Below are positions 57,915 through 64,000 of a stretch of DNA of 64,000 nt, one piece after another. This DNA comes from SZUA-100 sp965248135 (lineage in GTDB: Bacteria > Pseudomonadota > Alphaproteobacteria > Rhizobiales > Rhizobiaceae), in contig CBDFIN010000012.1 in the NCBI GenBank assembly GCA_965248135.1, positions 2,170,001 to 2,234,000 of the forward strand. The letters are read 5' to 3'. The notes under the pieces are model-generated. The model was not told the origin of the DNA. It made no database searches and worked only from the letters and a program-made list of their open reading frames with translations. The position numbers were made by a program, and so were the translations under genes. The first letter of the stretch is position 1; each line of letters opens with the position of its first letter.

Positions 57915-58967
57915 TTACGGAAACAGCGGCATCTGGCCAAGGCCCGTGGTTTCCGCAAGCCCAAAGGCGATATTGAAGTTTTGCAAGGCCTGACCGGCCG
58001 AACCTTTCACCAGATTATCAAGCGTGGCAATAACGATGGCCCGTCCGGGAATACGGTCTTCCACCACGCCGACAATTGTGTGGTTCGAGCCACGCACATG
58101 CTGGGTGGCCGGCATCACGTCTTTCGCTGCGACCATGACAAAAGGCTCATCTTGATAGCGTTCGACCAGCGTCTTGCGCAAATCATCTGCTGAAGCCCCG
58201 CCGGTCAGCTTCAAATGACAGGTGACCAGCTCACCCCGGCTCATCGGCACCAGATGCGGGGTAAAATTGGTGCGGATGGCTTTGCCCGCAACTGCGCCAA
58301 TTTCCTGCTCGATCTCCGCCATATGCCGGTGTTTGCCGACCGCATAGGGGCTAAGCCCTTCACCGGCTTCGCAAAACAGTGTATTCTCCTTTAAGCCACG
58401 TCCAGCACCGGAGACCCCGGATTTGGCGTCGATCACCATGTCTTCCACATCGATCTGACCAGCCTTGGCAAGCGGCAACAAGGCCATCAACACGGCGGTC
58501 GGATAGCAGCCCGGACAGGCCACCAGCCGGGCACCGGCGATATCTTCCCGGTAGTGCTCGCTCAGGCCATAGACCGCCTCTTTTTGAATGTCGGTTGCCG
58601 TGTGCTCCAACCCATACCAGTGTTGATAATCGGCCGGATCGCGCAGGCGAAAGTCCGCCGACATATCGATAATTCCAACACCGTCAAAGCGGGTGAAAAT
58701 ATCTGCAGTTATTGCCTGGGTGGTGCCATGGGGCAGGCCGCAAAATACCGCATCGACATTGTTCCAGTCGGCCTCTTCGATGGTGATGAGATCGGGGAGA
58801 AGCTCGTGGCCAAGATGCGGAAAGACCGCCCGCATCGGTTTGCCGGCATGCGAATTCGCAGTCAGTGTGGTGATTTCAATATTCGGATGCCGCAGCGCCA
58901 ACCGCACCAGGTCAGCGCCGGTATAGCCGGAAGCGCCAAGTACGCCAATTTTGAATTTCTGGGTCAT
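57915..58967 (-). CDS. argC: N-acetyl-gamma-glutamyl-phosphate reductase
   Basis: 350 aa from the ATG at 58967 (MTQKFKIGVLGASGYTGAD). NADP-binding GASGYTGADLVRL; catalytic Cys in VACPGCYPTAVLMAL; substrate His later in the chain. Third step of arginine synthesis. The length is that of the long type. Downstream of agmatinase on the same strand with a 99-base gap. Confidence 0.96.
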   Translation of the reverse strand: MTQKFKIGVLGASGYTGADLVRLALRHPNIEITTLTANSHAGKPMRAVFPHLGHELLPDLITIEEADWNNVDAVFCGLPHGTTQAITADIFTRFDGVGIIDMSADFRLRDPADYQHWYGLEHTATDIQKEAVYGLSEHYREDIAGARLVACPGCYPTAVLMALLPLAKAGQIDVEDMVIDAKSGVSGAGRGLKENTLFCEAGEGLSPYAVGKHRHMAEIEQEIGAVAGKAIRTNFTPHLVPMSRGELVTCHLKLTGGASADDLRKTLVERYQDEPFVMVAAKDVMPATQHVRGSNHTIVGVVEDRIPGRAIVIATLDNLVKGSAGQALQNFNIAFGLAETTGLGQMPLFP

Positions 58968-59066
58968 TTTTCTTCCATTATGCAATTATTACAGAGCGTT
59001 AGCTCGACAAGGAGACTCATTTTTTTGGCCTCTTTCATCAATTTCTCAAGCAGTTGAATCATTTTC

Positions 59067-60017
59067 TCATCGTCGCTGTGCCAGCAGGCCAAGCATATAC
59101 ATGGCAAACGTGGCGCCGGCGAGCGATGTAATATCGGCGTGGTCATAGGCGGGTGAAACTTCAACCACATCGGAACCAACGATGTCCAAGCCATTCAACC
59201 GGCTAAGAATATTCAGCGCCTTGGCCGACGAAAGACCACCACTAACCGGTGTGCCGGTGCCGGGCGCATGGGCCGGGTCCAGACAGTCGATGTCGAAGGT
59301 CAAATAGGTTTTCTTGTTGTGCGTGCGCTCTTGAATTCGAGTGGCGACTTCGCGCGCCGCCATTTCCTCGACCTCAAGCGCGTGCAGGATCTCGATACCG
59401 TAATCATCGCTGGCAATGGTACGGATGCCGATCTGAATGGAATGTTCCACATCGATCAGGCCGTCTTTCACCGCGCGGGTTATCATGGTGCCATGGTCAA
59501 CCCGGCCACCATCGTCGTCCCAGGTGTCCTGATGGGCATCGAACTGCACCAGCGCCAAAGGCCCGTGCTTTGCCGCATGGGCTTTCAGCATCGGATAGGT
59601 GATGAAGTGATCGCCGCCAATGGTCAACAGATAGGGGCTGCTTTCCGCGTTAATTATCGCCTTCGCCTGGCGCTCCATGGCGTCCGGTGCAGCAGCCAGA
59701 TGGCCATAATCCAGTTTGCAGTCACCATAGTCGATTACCGCCATGGTTTCGAAAATATCGACACCAAACGGATATTGCGGATCGCCACAAAGGATGGCCG
59801 AAGCCCGCCGCACCCCTTGCGGCCCAAAGCGCGTACCTGGCCGGTTGGAGGTCGCCGTATCAAACGGAATACCCCAAACCACCGCATCGATATTGCCAAG
59901 ATCGCGCGAATATTTCCGCCGCATGAACGAAAGTGCGCCGGCATAGGTCTGCTCATGGGCGCCGCCAAGGATATTGTCGCCCATAAAGGCGTTATCGTTG
60001 TGGGATTTTTCAGGCAT
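59067..60017 (-). CDS. speB: Agmatinase / ureohydrolase
   Basis: 316 aa. The binuclear manganese site is complete: GGDHFITYPML, QFDAHQDTWDD and TFDIDCLDPAHAPGTGTP. It would split agmatine to putrescine and urea, though other guanidino substrates occur in this family. Begins MPEKSHNDNAFMGDN. Next to argC, it links arginine synthesis and polyamine formation by context only. Confidence 0.91.
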   Translation of the reverse strand: MPEKSHNDNAFMGDNILGGAHEQTYAGALSFMRRKYSRDLGNIDAVVWGIPFDTATSNRPGTRFGPQGVRRASAILCGDPQYPFGVDIFETMAVIDYGDCKLDYGHLAAAPDAMERQAKAIINAESSPYLLTIGGDHFITYPMLKAHAAKHGPLALVQFDAHQDTWDDDGGRVDHGTMITRAVKDGLIDVEHSIQIGIRTIASDDYGIEILHALEVEEMAAREVATRIQERTHNKKTYLTFDIDCLDPAHAPGTGTPVSGGLSSAKALNILSRLNGLDIVGSDVVEVSPAYDHADITSLAGATFAMYMLGLLAQRR

Positions 60018-60052
60018 GGCAAAGTTTCTCGTACAACTTGATCAAAAACAAA

Positions 60053-60078
60053 AAAGGCGGACCCGCAAGCCCGCCTTT
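60053..60078 (-). terminator. Intrinsic terminator of rplM-rpsI
   Basis: On the minus strand AAAGGCGG and CCGCCTTT pair around a 10-base loop and are followed by a long T-run (TTTTTTGTTTTT). It lies 25 bases after the rpsI stop. Confidence 0.9.
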
Positions 60079-60102
60079 CTAAGTGAAGTTTGAAAGCGAA
60101 GC

Positions 60103-60630
60103 TTAACGCTTTGAGAACTGGAACGAACGGCGGGCCTTGGCGCGACCGTATTTCTTGCGTTCCACGACGCGGGAATCGCGGGTGAGAAACCCGCCTTTTT
60201 TCAGCACACCGCGCAGTTCAGGCTCATAATAGGTCAACGCCTTGGAAATTCCATGGCGCACAGCGCCGGCCTGGCCGGAAAGCCCGCCACCGGAAACTGT
60301 GGCAATAACGTCAAACTGGCCGTCCCGGTTGGCGGCAACAATCGGCTGCCTCAACACCATCTGCAAAACCGGACGGGCGAAGTAGGTGGCAAATTCCCGT
60401 TTGTTAATGGTGATCTTGCCGGTGCCGGGCCTGATCCACACCCGGGCAATGGCGTCCTTGCGCTTGCCGGTGGCATATGAACGGCCATGCTGGTCAACCT
60501 TGCGCTCGTGCACAGGCGCGGCTTGTTCGACAACGACCTCTTCGCTGGCTGTGCTTTCGGCTGCTGGCTCTTCATTGCCCGCTTGCTTGATCGCAGCGCC
60601 AAGGTCTTCAAGAGAATTAATCTCGGCCAT
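60103..60630 (-). CDS. rpsI: 30S ribosomal protein S9
   Basis: 175 aa. The S9 core starts near residue 45 ([20 protein letters not shown]) and ends with the conserved basic tail [10 protein letters not shown]. An acidic N-terminal extension of about 45 residues is seen in related alphaproteobacteria. Two bases separate it from rplM, so they share an mRNA. Confidence 0.97.
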   Translation of the reverse strand: MAEINSLEDLGAAIKQAGNEEPAAESTASEEVVVEQAAPVHERKVDQHGRSYATGKRKDAIARVWIRPGTGKITINKREFATYFARPVLQMVLRQPIVAANRDGQFDVIATVSGGGLSGQAGAVRHGISKALTYYEPELRGVLKKGGFLTRDSRVVERKKYGRAKARRSFQFSKR

Positions 60631-60632
60631 TT

Positions 60633-61097
60633 TCAGGCGCTCCTTTTGTTTTTGGCATTCATCGCGGCAAAATCCACTACCACGGGCTTTTGTGCCTCGT
60701 GCTTGTGTTCGCCGCCGGCATAAACATATAGATTTTTCATCTGGCGACGGGAAAGGGGACCGCCAGGCATCATCCGCTCAACGGCTTTTTCCATCACCCG
60801 CTCGGGAAACTTGCCTTCGATGATGGCGCGCGCCGTGCGCTCTTTGATGCCGCCTGGATAGCCCGTATGCCAATAATATTTCTTGTCGGCATATTTTTTG
60901 CCGGTAAAGGCGATTTTTTCCGCATTGATGATGATGACATTATCGCCATCGTCCACATGCGGTGTGAAGGTTGGCTTGTGTTTGCCGCGAAGGCGATTAG
61001 CGACAAAGGAAGCAAGACGACCCGGTACGATGCCTTCGGCATCAACCACAATCCATTGCTTTTCCACTTCCGCCGGTTTTTGCGAGAATGTTTTCAT
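60633..61097 (-). CDS. rplM: 50S ribosomal protein L13
   Basis: 154 aa from the ATG at 61097 ([15 protein letters not shown]). Core signatures are [35 protein letters not shown] and [12 protein letters not shown]. First gene of the L13-S9 operon, with a promoter and leader of about 150 bases upstream. Confidence 0.97.
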   Translation of the reverse strand: MKTFSQKPAEVEKQWIVVDAEGIVPGRLASFVANRLRGKHKPTFTPHVDDGDNVIIINAEKIAFTGKKYADKKYYWHTGYPGGIKERTARAIIEGKFPERVMEKAVERMMPGGPLSRRQMKNLYVYAGGEHKHEAQKPVVVDFAAMNAKNKRSA

Positions 61098-61253
61098 TGT
61101 TAAAGTCCTGTGTGCGCTGGCCGGAGATTGCCAGATCGTTGCACGGTTACAATCAGTCAGTTGTGCTGGTTTGTGACCAAGGGTTGAATTGATAGCGCGG
61201 TTCACAAATTTCCCACATCATTAGCCCTGCTTGCGCAAGGTTGGTTGCGGCGG

Positions 61254-61282
61254 TTATTACAAGGCTCGACAAATGGTGTCAA
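61254..61282 (-). promoter_or_regulatory. Sigma-70 promoter of rplM-rpsI
   Basis: On the minus strand TTGACA (61277-61282) is followed after exactly 17 bases by TAATAA (61254-61259), an excellent match. Transcription would start near 61247, giving a leader of about 150 bases. Confidence 0.75.
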
Positions 61283-61358
61283 GCAGTTTGTTTTGAGTTT
61301 GATGAAATTAACTCAATGAAAACAAAGGATTACAATTGCGGTATCATAGTACCGCATA

Positions 61359-61790
61359 TTATCGCGGCGGTATCGAATAGGTCGCGGTAGCATGGGCAAC
61401 GCTGTCTCCACCGGCGGCAGGAAATATATCTGCCTCCACCACGCAAAGCCGTTTGCCAAGTTTCAAAATCGTGCCTCTGCACAGCAAAGGCGCAAGCGGC
61501 GGTTTCTTGAGAAAATTGATATTGAGATTGGTGGTGACCGCCAAAGCCACCGGCCCGATATGGGCAATGATCACCACATAGGCGGAAACATCGGCCAGCG
61601 AAAAGAGCGTCGGGCCGGAAATCGTGCCGCCAGGTCTAAGATGGCGGTCATCGGGTTCAAGTCGCATTAGCGCGACGCCCGGTTCGATCGCCTCGATATG
61701 GAATTGCTTGCCGCCATCGCTAATTTGCGGAAACTCACGGTCGATAAATTCACTGACGTCCTCAATCGACATCAAAGGTTTGAAAGGCAT
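61359..61790 (-). CDS. PaaI-family thioesterase
   Basis: 143 aa from the ATG at 61790 (MPFKPLMSIEDVSEF). Hot-dog fold: LRPGGTISGPTLFSLADVSA includes the catalytic Asp region, and LAVTTNLNINFLKK is typical of PaaI/YdiI-type acyl-CoA thioesterases. Substrate unknown. Upstream of and in the same direction as rplM, in an order conserved in Rhizobiales. Confidence 0.9.
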   Translation of the reverse strand: MPFKPLMSIEDVSEFIDREFPQISDGGKQFHIEAIEPGVALMRLEPDDRHLRPGGTISGPTLFSLADVSAYVVIIAHIGPVALAVTTNLNINFLKKPPLAPLLCRGTILKLGKRLCVVEADIFPAAGGDSVAHATATYSIPPR

Positions 61791-61886
61791 TGATAAACTC
61801 CACTTGCCGTATCGGGTCAAATGTACCTTGCCGCGAATTTCGCTTTTTTGAAAGCCACTGATCTGCTATGGCGAAGCAGAAAGTTC

Positions 61887-62717
61887 ATGGAGCTAAGTAT
61901 GCTGGCAGAAATAAAACCCGCCAACACCGACGGGCCGTTGAAAATATCGCGGCCTGAACCGGGCATTGTCAAAGTTACGCTTTCCAGCCCACCGGCCAAC
62001 ACGCTCTCGGTGGCGATGTTAATCGCCCTGCAATCGGCCCTTGATGAGGCCGAAAAGAACAGCGATACCCGGGTGATTATTCTGGCGGCTGAAGGCAAAT
62101 TGTTTTGTGCCGGCCATGATTTGAAGGAGATGACTGCACGGCGCGGCGATGAAGACAAAGGACGCGCCTTTTTCGCCGATATCATGAGCCGATGCGCCCG
62201 GGTGATGCAAACCATTGTCAACCACCCGAAGCCGGTTATCGCTGAAGTTGACGGACTGGCCACCGGCGCAGGTTGCCAGTTGGTCGCCTCATGCGATTTG
62301 GTAATCGCCAGCGATAAGGCGGCGTTTTGCACACCCGGTGTCCATATCGGTTTGTTTTGCTCAACCCCGATGGTGGCACTGTCGCGCACCATATTGCCTA
62401 AACATGCAATGGAGATGTTGTTGACGGGAGAAGCCATAGATGCCTCGGTTGCGCGCGAGTATGGTCTCGTAAACCGCGTCGCACCAAGCGACTATCTTGA
62501 GAAACTGACCCTTCAATACGCTCGCAACATTGCGGCAAAATCATCGCTGACGCTGAAAACTGGCAAGCAGGCATTCTACCGGCAGTTGGAAATGGGGTTG
62601 TCGGAAGCCTATGAATACACCGCCAATGTGATGACTGAAAATATGCTGGCACGGGACGCGGAGGAGGGGCTGGGCGCGTTTATCGAACACCGCGACCCGG
62701 TTTGGAGCGACGAATAG
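61887..62717 (+). CDS. Enoyl-CoA hydratase family protein
   Basis: 276 aa from the ATG at 61887; ATG 61899 gives 272 aa. Crotonase signatures: VTLSSPPANTLSVAML, KLFCAGHDLKEMTARRGDED and DGLATGAGCQLVASCDLVIA. The catalytic Glu pair of true hydratases is not obvious (Gly-Val-His-Ile region), so the reaction may differ, as in ECHDC3-like proteins. Divergent from the thioesterase. Confidence 0.85.
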   Translation: MELSMLAEIKPANTDGPLKISRPEPGIVKVTLSSPPANTLSVAMLIALQSALDEAEKNSDTRVIILAAEGKLFCAGHDLKEMTARRGDEDKGRAFFADIMSRCARVMQTIVNHPKPVIAEVDGLATGAGCQLVASCDLVIASDKAAFCTPGVHIGLFCSTPMVALSRTILPKHAMEMLLTGEAIDASVAREYGLVNRVAPSDYLEKLTLQYARNIAAKSSLTLKTGKQAFYRQLEMGLSEAYEYTANVMTENMLARDAEEGLGAFIEHRDPVWSDE

Positions 62718-63328
62718 GTATTCGCCGATCATTATCGTCTAATCATGTCCCTTAAAACATGTTGTGATAGGGCAGGATGTTTTGCCTTATCCCGGGATCT
62801 GCAGTCCCCGACTTCCAGCTGATATCTGCCAGCCCGCTACGTCGCCGAGCATAATATCTGCGGCCCGATGCCACGGCGATCGCTTGAAAGAAAGTTTATC
62901 CGCATGGCGCCCGAATGGAGGGATTTTTTCAAAGAAAAATCTCGGGAATTCGAGTATCCTTCAGCTCACTTAAACAAATTGCTGCCGCCGCAACGCCCAT
63001 AGCCATTCTCCAAAATGAACCAATCGTTGCAGCAAATCAGCTCAAGGCATCATTGAAAACCTCAAGCAAAAGGAGTCAAAAATTCCGCCAGCGTGTATTA
63101 GGGCCTGTTGAGTATCAGGTTTTGGATGTGGCGCGAACATTGTTGCGAAAACCTAACGGTGATTACATCGCATCGGTTTCCACGCCCAGCCACGGCACAA
63201 AATACCGGCGCTCAAACTGAACCAGTGTGGTCGAATGTTGCTCTGGTATTCACCGCTCATTAACGCTAGCCGGCCATAGTGTTGGCATAAGTGTAAACGC
63301 GTAGATGGCCTCATGGGGCCGGTTGTTG
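62718..63328. other. Gene-poor stretch where eno is often found
   Basis: 611 bases with no believable gene. A short frame (62915-63220) has no recognisable family sequence. A small inverted repeat (AGGTTTT near 63118 with AAAACCT near 63150) and a truncated P3 repeat (63212-63246) are present. Related genomes often carry eno between the acyl-CoA genes and ftsB. Confidence 0.5.
63212..63246. repeat. Truncated copy of palindrome P3
   Basis: TCAAACTGAACCAGTGTGG and CGAATGTTGCTCTGG match the second half of the P3 element at 53754-53787 with a few substitutions; the first arm is absent. Confidence 0.6.
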
Positions 63329-63637
63329 ATGATCACCAGACAAAAGAAGCGCACCAATCGCGCCCGGCTTATCGCTCCGGTGATGGCCTTGTTGGTATTT
63401 GGATATTTTGGTTCGCAGGCCTTTCAGGGCGATTATGGTATGCGTGCGCAAATCAGACTGGAAAAAAAGGCCGCGGTGTTGCAAAAAAGGCTCGTTCGGA
63501 TCAGGTCTGAACGACAAGTGCTGGAGAACAGGGTCGCCCTGTTGCGTGATGGCAGCATCGAAAAAGACATGCTTGACGAGCAGGTTCGCAGGCACCTGGG
63601 CTTTGTCCATGCAGATGATATTATCATTCGCTACTAA
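63329..63637 (+). CDS. ftsB: Septum formation initiator FtsB/DivIC family
   Basis: 102 aa from the ATG at 63329 (MITRQKKRTNRARLIAP). One membrane helix (residues about 15-32), then a coiled coil (RLEKKAAVLQKRLVRIRSER). Scaffold of the FtsQLB divisome complex. Sits just upstream of pdhA, as usual in Rhizobiales. Confidence 0.88.
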   Translation: MITRQKKRTNRARLIAPVMALLVFGYFGSQAFQGDYGMRAQIRLEKKAAVLQKRLVRIRSERQVLENRVALLRDGSIEKDMLDEQVRRHLGFVHADDIIIRY

Positions 63638-63797
63638 TTTCAATTTCACTTTGATATTGTGTTAACTTAATTCCAGTTAAGTTTATTTAACTCAATAAAT
63701 ACATATAATTACGCGCCAGGATATAGCTGCTTTTGGGATTGAAATTCGTTGTAAAATAGTTTTCAATGGGGTGTCGTAAATACTCCTGGAGAAGCTC

Positions 63798-64000
63798 ATG
63801 GCGCGCAAGCCAATTGCTAAGAAACCTGCAACAAGTCGAACCAAAAGACGTCCGGCGAAATCCACGGCAAAGTCCTCCGGGCACCCCACGCCACCACCAC
63901 CGATAGAATTCACCAAAAATCAGGAACTTTCCGCCTACCGGGAAATGTTGATGATCCGCCGGTTTGAAGAAAAGGCGGGACAGCTCTATGGCATGGGTTT
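63798..64000 (+). CDS. pdhA: Pyruvate dehydrogenase E1 alpha subunit, 5' fragment
   Basis: Runs off the window end; about 67 residues are visible from the ATG at 63798, with CTGGAGAAG upstream. The basic Ala/Lys/Pro-rich start (MARKPIAKKPATSRTKRRPA) leads to ELSAYREMLMIRRFEEKAGQ, the typical E1-alpha beginning. The complex converts pyruvate to acetyl-CoA. Gene order ftsB-pdhA supports the call. Confidence 0.93.
   Translation, partial: MARKPIAKKPATSRTKRRPAKSTAKSSGHPTPPPPIEFTKNQELSAYREMLMIRRFEEKAGQLYGMG

Noticed and set aside
58968..59066. Small gene between agmatinase and argC
   Set aside because: The short frame has no signal or family pattern and overlaps the agmatinase end.
62915..63220. 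101-codon frame before ftsB
   Set aside because: Composition unlike neighbours, no recognisable domain, and its end overlaps the truncated P3 repeat.

Overview
The window looks like a chromosome segment of a Hyphomicrobiales (Rhizobiales) alphaproteobacterium with medium GC content. The evidence is gene content and order: parC with Bpt, RDD and HemB; the LdtR/LdtP pair ahead of glyA-nrdR-ribD-ribE; ribH-nusB-thiL; K+-insensitive hppA; bamE beside a ubiquinol-cytochrome c chaperone; DUF177-plsX-fabH-ihfA-merR; rplM-rpsI; and ftsB ahead of pdhA. The species is not identifiable by reading alone.

Layout: 1-2.3 kb holds parC. 2.3-5.2 kb is an accessory, partly AT-rich island: a minus-strand operon of two small lipoproteins and a putative cell-wall enzyme, enclosed by two related palindromic repeats. 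5.2-18.1 kb carries membrane proteins, Bpt, an SLC13 permease, a BCCT betaine transporter, an RDD protein, hemB, a DUF1194 protein, an EF-G-like GTPase and an acyl-CoA hydrolase. 18.2-25.1 kb holds the cell-wall module ldtR/ldtP, then glyA, nrdR, ribD, ribE and glpX. 25.3-31.3 kb covers methionine/threonine/alanine amino-acid metabolism (hom, an aminotransferase, metY) and a tartrate-type dehydrogenase. 31.5-37 kb has ribH-nusB-thiL, an MFS transporter and hppA. 37-43 kb has a VIT1-type transporter, bamE, the cytochrome bc1 chaperone, DUF177, plsX-fabH, ihfA and a MerR regulator. 43-44.2 kb is a repeat-rich stretch with a small lipoprotein and tRNA-Pro(GGG). 44.2-53.7 kb is an exopolysaccharide cluster: polymerase/ligase, initiating sugar transferase, glycosyltransferase, Wza-like exporter, Wzc-like chain-length protein, FemAB-like acyltransferase and polysaccharide deacetylase. 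53.7-64 kb holds DUF2842, a DUF427-adenylate cyclase fusion, ctaA, argC plus a small-molecule kinase, agmatinase, rpsI/rplM, a thioesterase, enoyl-CoA hydratase, ftsB and the start of pdhA.

Functional links: riboflavin synthesis is split between ribD/ribE and ribH; plsX/fabH feed lipid synthesis; LdtR probably controls LdtP cross-linking of peptidoglycan; the polysaccharide genes form a plausible complete Wzy-type export set apart from most glycosyltransferases. At least four families of short dispersed repeats sit between genes and in two places provide or touch gene ends. The best candidate for something undescribed is the palindrome-bounded three-gene island at 2.6-5.2 kb.
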